A stretch of DNA of 64,000 bases from Telluria beijingensis (GTDB taxonomy: Bacteria; Pseudomonadota; Gammaproteobacteria; Burkholderiales; Burkholderiaceae_D). The notes beneath the pieces were generated by a model, which was given only the letters and a program-made list of their open reading frames with translations, did no database searches and had not been told where the DNA came from. The stretch is from positions 1,159,115-1,223,114 of the forward strand of contig NZ_CP132480.1 of assembly GCF_030770395.1 (NCBI RefSeq). Direction: 5' to 3'. The position numbers and the translations under genes were made by a program. Shown here piece by piece: positions 48,545 to 56,774 of the stretch (the stretch's first letter is position 1; each line of letters starts with the position of its first letter).

Positions 48545-49849
48545 CTACCAGGCCTGCGTCCGCAGGAACTGGCCACTTGCGCAGTCCCGGCGCAGGCGCA
48601 AACCGACATTTCTCGCGGCCAGCAGGCGGTCGATCGCCGCGAGCCTTTGGACGCCGGCCCTGGATGCTTCTGGCTGCTCCGGCCGTAGCAACCCCGCATG
48701 CAGCATCATGCGCGCGGCCTGCACGCCCCTGCCGTCGGCAGTCCCGGCCGGCAGCGCCGCGGCGAAGTCCCTGAATGCGACACGTCCGTCGGTTCTGGCC
48801 AGTTCGGCCAGCCGCAAGAAGGCTTCGTCGGACACCGTCATCGGCCCCAGCGGCGTGGCGATGGCCGGGAAGTCCGGCGCGGCGGCGCCGTCGTAGAGGA
48901 AAACGAGCGAATCGAGCGCTTCCCGCCTCTCCCGCGCATCGGGAAGGGCCGCATTTTTCTGGAACACGTCGCTGCGGTGCGGCCGCCGGCTCCCCATGTC
49001 CTTGAGCGTTTCGACGAAGGCTGGCGAGCTGTCGCTCTCCAGCAGCGGATGCATGTCGCTTGGCAGGCAGAGGGCTGGATCGGTGTTATAGAACGGTTCC
49101 GAGGACCCGATGAACGACAACCCCGCCTGCGCGGCCAGCCAGTGGATGTCGCCGGCATGATGCACGCTGAAGAATTCGGCCAGCAATTCGTGCGCCAGGG
49201 CGTCGGCATCGGCGCGCTTCAGGCCTTGCAACCGTTCGCGCAGGCGCGGCTGGTCGTCGTAGTAGCCCGCCGCCAGCAGCCGTTCGACCGCCTCCAACCC
49301 ACGCGCGACCGCCGCCCGCGAATCGCCCTTGCCCTGGCGCGCCATGCTGCGAAACAGCTGGTGGACCGGGATCATGGCCGTCGACCCCGGATGGCACATA
49401 TAGTGCAGGCAGAACAGCCCCTTGGGCTTCAGGTGGCGCGCGACGAATTCGAGGATGCTGCGCTGGACCCCCGGCGCCACCCACGACCACATCCCATGGC
49501 AGTTGGCGATGTCGAAAGCGACCGTATTGTCCTGCACGAAGCCCTGCAGATCGCGGCAGTGGAATTCGACATTGCGCACGCCCATGTCGCGCGCCAGCGC
49601 CCGTGCGAGTTCGATGTGCTCGCGGTTGATGTCGACGCCGGTGAAGTGCCCGACCGGATTCAGGGCTGCGGCAAGGATGACATTGAATCCCGTCCCGCAC
49701 CCCAGCTCGCAGTAGCGGTAGGCGCGATCCAGGTCCGGCCCGCGCAGGCCGCGCAGCCGCGCCACGGTCGACAGCCACAGCGGTTGCGACTCCGGATAAA
49801 AGTAGGAGGGGTAGACGCGATCGGTGACGTAGGCGGCGGGTGCTTGCAT
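48545..49849 (-). CDS. Class I SAM-dependent methyltransferase with C-terminal regulatory domain
   Basis: The 434-residue protein has a Rossmann methyltransferase core (residues 1-230). Motif I is YRYCELGCGTGFNVILAAALNPVG, followed by the acidic residue of motif II in FTGVDINREHIELARALA and FDIANCHGMWSWVAPGVQRSILEF. The C-terminal half resembles the regulatory domain of the family called methyltransferase regulatory or PKMT-like domain (LPSDMHPLLESDSSPAFVETLKDMGSRRPHRSDVF). The substrate is unknown. ATG 49849 (MQAPAAYVTDRVYPSYFYPE) fits the family; an upstream ATG at 49900 is possible. It follows the TonB-dependent receptor gene by about 57 bp on the same strand. Confidence 0.85.
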   Translation of the reverse strand: MQAPAAYVTDRVYPSYFYPESQPLWLSTVARLRGLRGPDLDRAYRYCELGCGTGFNVILAAALNPVGHFTGVDINREHIELARALARDMGVRNVEFHCRDLQGFVQDNTVAFDIANCHGMWSWVAPGVQRSILEFVARHLKPKGLFCLHYMCHPGSTAMIPVHQLFRSMARQGKGDSRAAVARGLEAVERLLAAGYYDDQPRLRERLQGLKRADADALAHELLAEFFSVHHAGDIHWLAAQAGLSFIGSSEPFYNTDPALCLPSDMHPLLESDSSPAFVETLKDMGSRRPHRSDVFQKNAALPDARERREALDSLVFLYDGAAAPDFPAIATPLGPMTVSDEAFLRLAELARTDGRVAFRDFAAALPAGTADGRGVQAARMMLHAGLLRPEQPEASRAGVQRLAAIDRLLAARNVGLRLRRDCASGQFLRTQAW

Positions 49850-49905
49850 GAATGGTGCTGAAACGACCGGCACGGCGCACTGGGCGCCATGCCGGGTCAA
49901 TAGGG

Positions 49906-51969
49906 TCAGAAGGTGTAGTTGACCGTGGCCGCATAGCGGCGGCCATCCATATAGCCGTTGGAGCTGTTGGCGATATCCTTGTTGGCCACATTATAGATGC
50001 CGAACTTGAGCGCCACGTTCTTGACCGGCCGGTACACCGCGCCCATGTCGACCAGCGTATAGCTTTGCGAAGTCGAGGCGCCGCTCACCAGGTCGGTGCT
50101 GATGAATTCACCCGTATAGGCGGCCTGGATCCAGAGGTTGGCGGCCTCCGAGTGGTCGTAGTTCAGGCCCATGTTGGCGGCGTGCTTGGGCTGGTCGCTG
50201 AGCGGGCTGCCCTTGCTGGCGCCGGTGAGCTGCTCGGAGTCGGTCAGCGTGTAGTTCGAGCGCAGCGCGAGCCTGCGGGTGAACTGGTAGTCCAGCGCCA
50301 GTTCCACGCCGCGCACGCGCGCCTTGTCGACGTTGATGGTCTGCTTGTAGCCCCACTGGTGGGCCGGGTACTCCAGGCCGTTGTAGACGCACGGCACGTT
50401 GGGGCGGCACAGGAAGTCCGGCGAGCGGATGATCTTGTCGTCGAAGTCGGTCTGGTAGACCACGGCGCTGGTCTTGAAGCCCAGGTCGTCGCGGTCGTAG
50501 TCGAAGCCGACTTCATACGTCAGGCTGGTCTCCGGCTTCAGGTTCGGGTTGCCGATGCTGACGCCGCCCATCGAGGTGGCCGAGAAGTCGGGCGCCGAGT
50601 TGCGCAGCGATGGCGCCTTGTAGCCGGTGATGGCGCCGCCCTTGATGGTCAGGGCATCGGTGGCGCGATACACCAGGTAGGCCTTCGGACTCCAGTGGCC
50701 GCCCCACTGTTCGTTGTTGTCGTAGCGCGCGCTGGTGCTCAGCGCCAGGCCGTCGAACAGGCGCCATTCGTCTTCCAGGAACACCGAATACTGGTAGCGG
50801 TCCATCTCCACGTAGGCGTCGTTGGCGATATTGTGGGCGTTGACGGCGCTGGTCGCGCCATCCTTCAGCTCTTCGTGCTTGTAGGTGAAGCCGCCGGTGA
50901 GGGTGTGCGCCTCGGTGGCGCGCCAGGTGCCCTGGCTGTTGAGCGTCAGCGTATTGAATTCGATGCCGCGCATGGCGCCGCTCGGCGCATTGGTGCGGGT
51001 GGTCGGATTGTCGGCCGAGTCGTAGTTCAGGTAGGTGCTGGTGCGCAGGTCGCTGTAGTTGCCGTCGTGCGCGAGGAACAGATTGTCCTTGGTCGAGCCC
51101 TGGTAGCTGGCGGCGGCGTTCGCGGCCAGCGAGCGGCCCGGATGGCGGTAGCGGTCGGTCTCGGTGCGGCTGCCGCCCGCCGTCACGGTGTTGCGCGCAT
51201 CCGCCTTCCAGGTCACCTTGGTGCCGAGGTTGTACTGCTTGTAGTCGGCGTCGCCGGTGGTGGCATCGCCGAACTGCACCACGCTGCCCTCGTCGGTGCC
51301 GCGCCAGCCGCCCGACAGCTGGATGCCCAGCACGTCGTCGACCAGCGGGCCGTTGACGACGAAGCTCGAGTTGTAGCCGTCGCCGTTGACGTCGTTGGCG
51401 CCGTCCGGCTTCACGAATTCGGCGGTCACGCTGCCGCGCCAGTCTTTCGAGATCTTCTTGGTGATGATGTTGATCACGCCGCCCATCGCATCCGAGCCGT
51501 ACAGGCCCGAGGCCGGGCCGCGGATGACTTCGATCCGCTCGATCATGTCCAGCGGCGGCATGAAGGCGATCTGCTGGCCGCGGCCCTGGCCGTTCAGTTC
51601 GAAGGTGTCGCCGCCCTGGGCCGGGCGGCCGTCGATCAGGAACAGCGTGTAGGCATTGCCCATGCCGCGGATCGAGATCGACTGCTCGGTGCCGCTGCCC
51701 TGGACCGACACGCCGGGCACGAACTTGAGCACGTCGGCCAGGTCGGTGTACGAGCGCTTGGCGATCTCGGCGCCGCTGATCACGGTGATCGAGGCCGGCG
51801 CGTCCTTGATGTTCTGCTCATAGCCGGCAGCGGTGACCACCACCGTCGGCATCTTCGGGTCCGGCGTTTGCTGCGCCACGGCGGCGGCGCTGCCGAACAG
51901 CAGGGGGATCAGGACAGCCAGGCTTTTTTTCCGTGAGTTGACTGGAGCGGTGCGGGTACGATCGTGCAT
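49906..51969 (-). CDS. TonB-dependent outer-membrane receptor (siderophore type)
   Basis: The 687-residue protein has a signal peptide (about residues 14-33, KSLAVLIPLLFGSAAAVA), a TonB box region (MPTVVVTAAG) and a plug domain with ISGAEIAKRSYTDLADVLKFVPGVSV, ISIRGMGNAYTLFLIDG and IERIEVIRGPASGLYGSDAMGGVINIITKK. A 22-strand barrel follows, ending in the typical aromatic tail RRYAATVNYTF. A Cys pair (PDFLCRPNVPCVYNGLEYP) sits in an outer loop. It is most like FepA/CirA-type siderophore receptors. It lies downstream of the DUF3649-PepSY-DUF3325 genes on the same strand, 57 bp after the last. The Fur box at 54492 therefore probably controls it. Confidence 0.93.
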   Translation of the reverse strand: MHDRTRTAPVNSRKKSLAVLIPLLFGSAAAVAQQTPDPKMPTVVVTAAGYEQNIKDAPASITVISGAEIAKRSYTDLADVLKFVPGVSVQGSGTEQSISIRGMGNAYTLFLIDGRPAQGGDTFELNGQGRGQQIAFMPPLDMIERIEVIRGPASGLYGSDAMGGVINIITKKISKDWRGSVTAEFVKPDGANDVNGDGYNSSFVVNGPLVDDVLGIQLSGGWRGTDEGSVVQFGDATTGDADYKQYNLGTKVTWKADARNTVTAGGSRTETDRYRHPGRSLAANAAASYQGSTKDNLFLAHDGNYSDLRTSTYLNYDSADNPTTRTNAPSGAMRGIEFNTLTLNSQGTWRATEAHTLTGGFTYKHEELKDGATSAVNAHNIANDAYVEMDRYQYSVFLEDEWRLFDGLALSTSARYDNNEQWGGHWSPKAYLVYRATDALTIKGGAITGYKAPSLRNSAPDFSATSMGGVSIGNPNLKPETSLTYEVGFDYDRDDLGFKTSAVVYQTDFDDKIIRSPDFLCRPNVPCVYNGLEYPAHQWGYKQTINVDKARVRGVELALDYQFTRRLALRSNYTLTDSEQLTGASKGSPLSDQPKHAANMGLNYDHSEAANLWIQAAYTGEFISTDLVSGASTSQSYTLVDMGAVYRPVKNVALKFGIYNVANKDIANSSNGYMDGRRYAATVNYTF

Positions 51970-52026
51970 TTCTCTCTCTTCCTTGTTGAAACGTTGTTGT
52001 ATTTCTTGCGAACGCGATGTGCGGCG

Positions 52027-52353
52027 TCAGAGCGCCCAGGCCACGATCACGATGGCGCCGGCCGCGAGGGCGGCGCCCTGGACCGAAGCTGGCCGGTAAG
52101 TCAGTTGCAGCGCCAGGCCGGCGCTGGCAAAGGTCAGCAGGCCGAGCCAGGCGGCGATGCCGACCGAGACGCCCCAGTAGTGGATCGCCGGCGCCAGCGC
52201 GGCCGCCAGCAGGAGCCAGCCGCCGGCGCGCAGCAGGCGCCTGGAAGCGGCGGGCCAGGTGCTGGCCGGCAGGTCGTCCACGTGGCGCGCCATGGTGGCG
52301 CAGACGGCGAGCATGGCCAGGTAGCACAGGCCGAATACGATGATGGTCGTCAT
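52027..52353 (-). CDS. DUF3325 small membrane protein
   Basis: The 108-residue protein has four predicted membrane segments (MTTIIVFGLCYLAMLAVCATM, LLRAGGWLLLAAALAPAIHYW, VGIAAWLGLLTFASAGLAL, VQGAALAAGAIVIVAWAL). It fits DUF3325, a family found with PepSY proteins and TonB receptors in iron-uptake clusters. Its ATG overlaps the PepSY stop by 4 bp. Its role is unknown, probably part of an inner-membrane ferri-siderophore handling unit. Confidence 0.85.
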   Translation of the reverse strand: MTTIIVFGLCYLAMLAVCATMARHVDDLPASTWPAASRRLLRAGGWLLLAAALAPAIHYWGVSVGIAAWLGLLTFASAGLALQLTYRPASVQGAALAAGAIVIVAWAL

Positions 52354-54011
52354 GGCGTCACCGAGGTGGAAGCAGGCGCGAGCGGCGCGGCCGGAGCGGT
52401 TGCTGCCGCGGCGCGACGCTGCTTGCGCAGCATGTGGAACGGGATCGCGGCAAAGATGGCCGCCAGCGCCAGCATGGCCAGGTCGAAGGCGGCGATGCTG
52501 GATTGCCCGGCCTGCAGGCTGGTATACAGGCCGTGGCCGCCGGTCAGGGGATTCAGCAGCGGCAGCAGCGCGAACAGCAGGCTGGCCGCGATGCACTGCT
52601 CGATCCAGGCCGCGCGCGCGGGGCGCACGATGGCATGCAGCAGGCTCGCGAGCCAGACGATGAAGAAGGCATTGATTTCCCATCCAGTGCGCCCGGCCAT
52701 GTCGAACGGCAGCAGCCGGTTGCTCCAGAAGTAGCCGGCGGTGGCCAGCGCCAGGCCGGCGATCACCGCGATATTGGTCTTTTCCACCAGGTGGTGGCCC
52801 CAGGGCGTGTGGCCGAGCTTACGCCGCTCGGGCAGGCGCTTGACCACCCACAGCACCATGCCGGTGCCGACCATCGCCGTCCCCATCACGCCGGACAGGA
52901 ACAGCAGCCAACGCACGGCCGGGCCGGCGAAGTCGCCCAGGTGGGCCACGACCATGACGTTGAAGATGGCGCTGGCGGTCGATGGCTGCCGCGCTGGCGG
53001 GCTGTCCAGCAGCTTGCCGCTGGCGGCGTCGAAGCGCAGGCGCTTGGATGCGCCGCGCGAAATCATGCTTTCGCTGCCGTGTTCGCGCAGTTCGACGGTC
53101 GCATTCGGCTTGCCGGGACGATTGACGGTGATCGTGCCGACGCTGCGGCCGGGCCATTCCTGGCGCGTCTGGGCCAGCATCGGGCCGATCGCCGCCGCCA
53201 GGTCGGCCGGCTGGGCGCTGGCGCCGTCGCGCCCACCACGTGGACCGCGCGGGGCGCGTTGCTCGGCCTGGGCGCCGCCGCCGCGGCGTTCGGCGTTATA
53301 CGCCTGGCGGTCGCCCTGGTAGGCGGACTCGATCGCCCACGGCATCAGGGTGGCCATGAACAGCAGCAGGCCGCTGAAGGTGATCACGATGTGGAAGGGC
53401 AGGGCCAGCACGGCGCTGGCATTGTGCGCGTCGAGCCAGGAACGCTGGCCCTTGCGCGGACGGAAGGTGAAGAAGTCCGCAAAAATTTTCTTGTGCGTGA
53501 TGACGCCGCTGATGATCGCGACGAACATGAACATGGTGGCGATGCCGACGATCCAGCGCGCGACCGCGCGCGGCATCGAATGCAGCTCGAAGTGGAAGCG
53601 GTACAGGAAGCCGCCGCCGCGGGTCTCGCGCGGCGTGATCTGCTCGCCGGTGACGGCATCGAGTTCGGCCCGTTTCAGGCCGGCGCGGCCGGCGTTTTCC
53701 TGGCCCGGCGGACGCCAGCTCGCGCCGACCGTGGTGCGGCGTTCGGTGGGCAGGGTCAATGTCCAGGTCGAGGCGTCGGGCGCGATGCGCGCCATGCTGG
53801 CCATGGCCGCCTGCGCGCTCAGTTCGGTGGTCGCGGGCGGGACCGATGCATGCAGTTCCGGCTTCATCCACAGGCTGATCTCGTCCTGGAAGTAGCTCAG
53901 GGTGCCGGTGAAGAAGATCACATACAGCAGGCCGCCGAGCAGGATGCCGGTCCAGGTGTGCAGCCAGGACATCGACTGGCGCAGGCCTTCCGCTTTGCCG
54001 TCGAGCCTCAT
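52350..54011 (-). CDS. PepSY-associated membrane protein (siderophore/ferric reductase type)
   Basis: The 553-residue protein has the PepSY_TM layout. The first membrane segment is SMSWLHTWTGILLGGLLYVIFFTGTLSYF, followed by a periplasmic PepSY region, then ARWIVGIATMFMFVAIISGVITHKKIFADFF. The segment HNASAVLALPFHIVITFSGLLLF follows, and further membrane segments lie in the last 200 residues. Conserved His residues in the membrane segments (WLHTW, ITHKK, DAHNA, FHIVITF) could bind haem. Such proteins reduce ferric siderophores at the inner membrane. A charged Arg/Gly-rich loop (RRGGGAQAEQRAPRGPRGGR) is unusual. It overlaps both neighbours by 4 bp, so the three genes are translationally coupled. 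Confidence 0.9.
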   Translation of the reverse strand: MRLDGKAEGLRQSMSWLHTWTGILLGGLLYVIFFTGTLSYFQDEISLWMKPELHASVPPATTELSAQAAMASMARIAPDASTWTLTLPTERRTTVGASWRPPGQENAGRAGLKRAELDAVTGEQITPRETRGGGFLYRFHFELHSMPRAVARWIVGIATMFMFVAIISGVITHKKIFADFFTFRPRKGQRSWLDAHNASAVLALPFHIVITFSGLLLFMATLMPWAIESAYQGDRQAYNAERRGGGAQAEQRAPRGPRGGRDGASAQPADLAAAIGPMLAQTRQEWPGRSVGTITVNRPGKPNATVELREHGSESMISRGASKRLRFDAASGKLLDSPPARQPSTASAIFNVMVVAHLGDFAGPAVRWLLFLSGVMGTAMVGTGMVLWVVKRLPERRKLGHTPWGHHLVEKTNIAVIAGLALATAGYFWSNRLLPFDMAGRTGWEINAFFIVWLASLLHAIVRPARAAWIEQCIAASLLFALLPLLNPLTGGHGLYTSLQAGQSSIAAFDLAMLALAAIFAAIPFHMLRKQRRAAAATAPAAPLAPASTSVTP

Positions 54012-54343
54012 GCCGCACCTCCGGCGGCCCAGGCGCCCGCGGCCAGCACGGCCGCCGGCAGCACGATGCCGAGCGTGGCGCGGCGGGTGCTGGCGACGGC
54101 GAAGGCCCAGATGGCGGCGCAGGCGTGCACGATGAAGGCCAGCATGGTGGCGGTGGCGACCGCCTCCAGCCGGCTCATGCCGAGGACGGGCAGCAGGCGC
54201 CCGAGCCAGTCGGCGCTGGCGGCGGCGAGGACGTAGCCGCCGCCGATGGCGGCGATGCTGCGCAGGGCGATGGTCCAGCGGTAGCGGGCGAGCCCGGCTT
54301 GCAGGGGGGGCGCCGGCGATTTCCGGCTTGGCGTGAGGTGCAT
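54008..54343 (-). CDS. DUF3649 small membrane protein
   Basis: The 111-residue protein has three membrane segments (WTIALRSIAAIGGGYVLAAASADWL, RLEAVATATMLAFIVHACAAIWAFA, ATLGIVLPAAVLAAGAWAAGG) and fits DUF3649, an iron-uptake associated family. It is the first gene of the iron operon; its stop overlaps the PepSY start by 4 bp. ATG 54343 is chosen over an upstream in-frame ATG at 54415 because the family begins there. The Fur box lies about 150 bp upstream. Confidence 0.82.
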   Translation of the reverse strand: MHLTPSRKSPAPPLQAGLARYRWTIALRSIAAIGGGYVLAAASADWLGRLLPVLGMSRLEAVATATMLAFIVHACAAIWAFAVASTRRATLGIVLPAAVLAAGAWAAGGAA

Positions 54344-54802
54344 GGCGTGGTCTGGACAGGTTGGCGTGTGGCCGTCGCTGCCTGTGCCAGGCGAACGGCA
54401 TCGTTTGCCGTGCAAGGCGAGCCGGTTTCCGGCAGGTAGACGCTGGCGCCTTAGACGGAGAGAACTTGCTTTGCAGACATCATTATTTTGTGAATGAGAA
54501 TCATACTCATCCTCATTATCAAAAGTTTGTCAAAATGTTGCAAGCTGGGGGCAGAAGCGGAATCGACCCGTTGCGGGTACGGGAAGGCAGCTGTTGAAGA
54601 CGGCCGGCCGTGGCGAACGGTCGCCACGATGCGTGGCGCGCGGATAGGAGTGTTGCGCGGCGCCTGGCATGCAATGCTGTCCTGCTTCCCCGACGATGTC
54701 GGCCGCCAGGGGGGGGGCGCTTGGCGCATGCGCCATGCGGTTCTTGCCTGATGTCGGGAACGAAGCGGAACGCGACGGTTCGGACCCGACCCGTGGTCCA
54801 GG
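54344..54802. other. Gene-free region between the iron operon and ridA
   Basis: No convincing gene is seen on either strand. It contains the Fur box and promoter of the iron operon, a run of nine G (54709-54717) and the palindrome GGCGCATGCGCC at 54723-54734. The part nearest ridA lacks a clear terminator. Confidence 0.6.
54492..54520 (-). promoter_or_regulatory. Fur box over the iron-operon promoter
   Basis: GAATGAGAATCATACTCAT (54492-54510) and the overlapping GATAATGAGGATGAGTATG (minus strand, 54520-54502) both match the 19-bp Fur consensus GATAATGATAATCATTATC well. The core ATGAG-N7-CTCAT is a perfect inverted repeat. On the minus strand TTGATA (54522-54517) and TCTCAT (54499-54494), 17 bp apart, form a possible promoter that the box covers entirely. 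Iron should thus repress the operon. Confidence 0.82.
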
Positions 54803-55252
54803 CTATTTCAGGACGGCGCGGAAGGTGATTTCGATCAGCTGCACCGGCTGTGAAAGTCCCGCAACGCCGATCAGGTTGCTCGCGCACAGCGGCCGCGGCA
54901 CGCCATACATCTCTTTCCTGACCTTGCCGGCAACGGCAAACGCCGCCTCGACGTCGGTTACGAACAAGGTCTCTTCGACCACGTCATCGAGGGTGGCGCC
55001 GAATTCGGCGAGCATGGCGATGGCGTTCTTGTAGGTCTGGCGCATTTGCGCTTCCATGGCCGATCCGTCGACCGGCTTGCCATCCGCGCCGAGCTCCGCC
55101 GGCGCGATGAAATTGCCATCCTTGTCGTGGCTGAGTTGGCCGGACACATAGATCACATCCTTGACCTGGACGGCCTGGTAATAACTGTAGGCTTCTTCCC
55201 AAGGGACGCCGTGGGCGGCGGTCTTTCGTTCGAGATTGGTGTTCGTGTTCAT
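54803..55252 (-). CDS. RidA/YjgF-family protein
   Basis: The 149-residue protein has the RidA fold. It starts with WEEAYSYYQAVQVKDVIYVSGQLSHDKDGNF and continues with MRQTYKNAIAMLAEFGATLDDVVEETLFVTDVEAAF. The signature near the C-terminus is RPLCASNLIGVAGLSQPVQLIEITFRAVL. The Arg and Glu used by RidA deaminases are replaced or shifted (CASNLIGVAGL in place of xxRxxVxVxxLP), so it may belong to an Rid subgroup without imine deaminase activity. The ribosome site AAGGAG precedes ATG 55252. Monocistronic. Confidence 0.85.
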   Translation of the reverse strand: MNTNTNLERKTAAHGVPWEEAYSYYQAVQVKDVIYVSGQLSHDKDGNFIAPAELGADGKPVDGSAMEAQMRQTYKNAIAMLAEFGATLDDVVEETLFVTDVEAAFAVAGKVRKEMYGVPRPLCASNLIGVAGLSQPVQLIEITFRAVLK

Positions 55253-55630
55253 GCAGTCTCCTTATCGCATTGGTCGATCATGGCCATGGCGCGGCGGGCT
55301 GCCGCAGGCCTGAGGGAGGCCATATTCTGTGACGGCTCCTGGCGCTGGCGCTTGAAGATTCGTGCTATCGAGTCGATGGACGGCCGGGCGTCGCGCTCCG
55401 CCAGTGGCCAGGGCCTTGCACCCTGCAAAAGAGCATTCTGATTCTATCGTTGCGGAGAGGGCGTGCTCATACTTGATGCGGTCGGCGCCAGGCCCGGCCG
55501 CTCGAACACGGGCCGCTTGTCCGCGCCGCCCGCCCGCACCCCGGATGACGAGTCCGGCCCTCCACAGGGCCGGCACGGTGTTTCAACGACCGTGCGGCGC
55601 GCGGTCGACCGCTACCACCAGGAGACCTTC
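55253..55630. other. Gene-free stretch upstream of the DUF1275 unit
   Basis: I see no supported gene, terminator or repeat in these 378 bp. It separates the divergent ridA gene from the 54-codon frame and must carry promoters for both, but no box pair stands out. Confidence 0.5.
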
Positions 55631-55795
55631 ATGAGCAATCCACGACGCGACGTCCTGACCCCAGGGCATTCGCAACACATCGATCGCCAGACCCTCGAGG
55701 CACGCACGAGCTGCTGGCGCCGATCGCAGCCCGATAACCGCATCCAGGTCCGATTCACTTTCCGACCTGCATTCTCCTCCGCGTTCCAACCATGA
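55631..55795 (+). CDS. Candidate 54-codon upstream frame coupled to the DUF1275 gene
   Basis: A frame of 54 codons starts at ATG 55631, 8 nt after GGAG, and its TGA overlaps the ATG of the DUF1275 gene (ATGA at 55792-55795). The DUF1275 gene has no ribosome site of its own, so translation of this frame could be needed to start it. The product (MSNPRRDVLTPGHSQHIDRQ... ending RFTFRPAFSSAFQP) is basic, has no membrane segment and matches nothing I know. It may be a leader rather than a functional protein. Confidence 0.4.
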   Translation: MSNPRRDVLTPGHSQHIDRQTLEARTSCWRRSQPDNRIQVRFTFRPAFSSAFQP

Positions 55796-56478
55796 CGAAT
55801 CCACCACCATCACCATCGCGCCTGCAGGGCTTCAATATGGGCTTCCTCGGAGGCTATGTCGATACCCTGGGCTTCATCGGCCTGTTCGGCCTGTTCACGG
55901 CCCATGTCACCGGCAACTTCGTGCTGCTCGGCGCGGCGCTGGCCGACCCGGTCCATATCCCGTCGCTGCTGAAGATCCTGGCCTTCCCGGCCTTCATCGT
56001 CGGTATCGCCGCGATGCGGCTGCTGGTCGTCCGGTGCGAACGGCTCGGCGTCGATGCGCACCGGCCTTCCTACCTGCTGCAGCTGGCGCTGCTGCTCGCC
56101 TTCATGGTCTGCGGCATGCTGTCCGAGCCGGTGCAGCGCGACATGTCGCAGCTGGCGATGGCGGCCGGCCTGCTCGGCACCACCGCCATGGGCGCGCACA
56201 GCGCGGCCAGCAAGCTGCTGCTGGCCCACCTGGCGCCGACCTCGATGATGACCGGGAACGTGACCCAGCTGGTGATCGACTCGGTCGACGTGCTGCGCGG
56301 CGCTGGCGACGCGGCGACGACTGCGCGCTGTGGCAAGTTCTTCTGGCCGCTGTTCGGCTTCGCCATCGGCTGTGCGGCGGGCGCCTTCCTGTTCCTGGCA
56401 TACGGCTTCGTGGCGCTGGCGGTGCCGGTGGCGATCCTGGTGCTGCACATGTTGCGGCCGAGCCTCGACCAGGCCTGA
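55792..56478 (+). CDS. DUF1275 (YoaK) family membrane protein
   Basis: The 228-residue protein has six to seven membrane segments and the DUF1275 signature: GFLGGYVDTLGFIGLFGLFTAHVTGNFVLLGAAL near residue 18, then AGLLGTTAMGAHSAASKLLLAHLAPTSMMTGNVTQLVIDSVD near 120. The repeated TGN motif at the end of each half suggests internal duplication. The family is widespread and its function unknown; transport has been proposed. Its start overlaps a 54-codon upstream frame by 4 bp, and it lacks a ribosome site of its own. Confidence 0.88.
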   Translation: MTNPPPSPSRLQGFNMGFLGGYVDTLGFIGLFGLFTAHVTGNFVLLGAALADPVHIPSLLKILAFPAFIVGIAAMRLLVVRCERLGVDAHRPSYLLQLALLLAFMVCGMLSEPVQRDMSQLAMAAGLLGTTAMGAHSAASKLLLAHLAPTSMMTGNVTQLVIDSVDVLRGAGDAATTARCGKFFWPLFGFAIGCAAGAFLFLAYGFVALAVPVAILVLHMLRPSLDQA

Positions 56479-56774
56479 GAACGGCATGAAGAAGATCCGC
56501 CTGAAGGCGTTCAGTGGCGCCTGGGCGCATTGGCCGGGGCGGACCACGCCCACACCTGGCAGAACGACAAGAACCGGTTGTCGCTGGCCATGGATGCGCT
56601 GGCGGCGCTGGTCTCGCCGAACAGGGGCGGCGGCAGCCGTTCCTGACCCGTTCCACGGCGTCGACCAGCCGCAGTGCGCCGGCAACCTCATTGGCGCCAA
56701 TTAGCTACCGCTGCCGGGGCAGCTGATGTAGCGTGACCATCGTCCTCGTGGACAAGTTGAAACGCATCCGCAGC
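56479..56774. other. Intergenic region without a supported gene
   Basis: Short open frames are present on the plus strand: a 73-codon frame starting at ATG 56486, and a frame that continues DUF1275 past its stop with GADHAHTWQNDKNRLSLAMD. Neither has a ribosome site or family resemblance. The second could be a remnant of a lost gene. Confidence 0.4.

Noticed and set aside
52350..54401. A 683-codon version of the PepSY protein with a long Arg/His-rich N-terminus.
   Set aside because: The extra part is the DUF3649 gene read in another frame; the PepSY gene starts at 54011, overlapping the DUF3649 stop by 4 bp.
54709..54717. A run of nine G, considered as a phase-variation tract.
   Set aside because: It lies in non-coding DNA away from any start codon or promoter I can identify; it may also be an assembly length error.
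56479..56704. In-frame continuation of DUF1275 after its stop, and a 73-codon frame starting at 56486.
   Set aside because: Neither has a ribosome site, recognisable domain or coding-like composition; kept only as a possible remnant.
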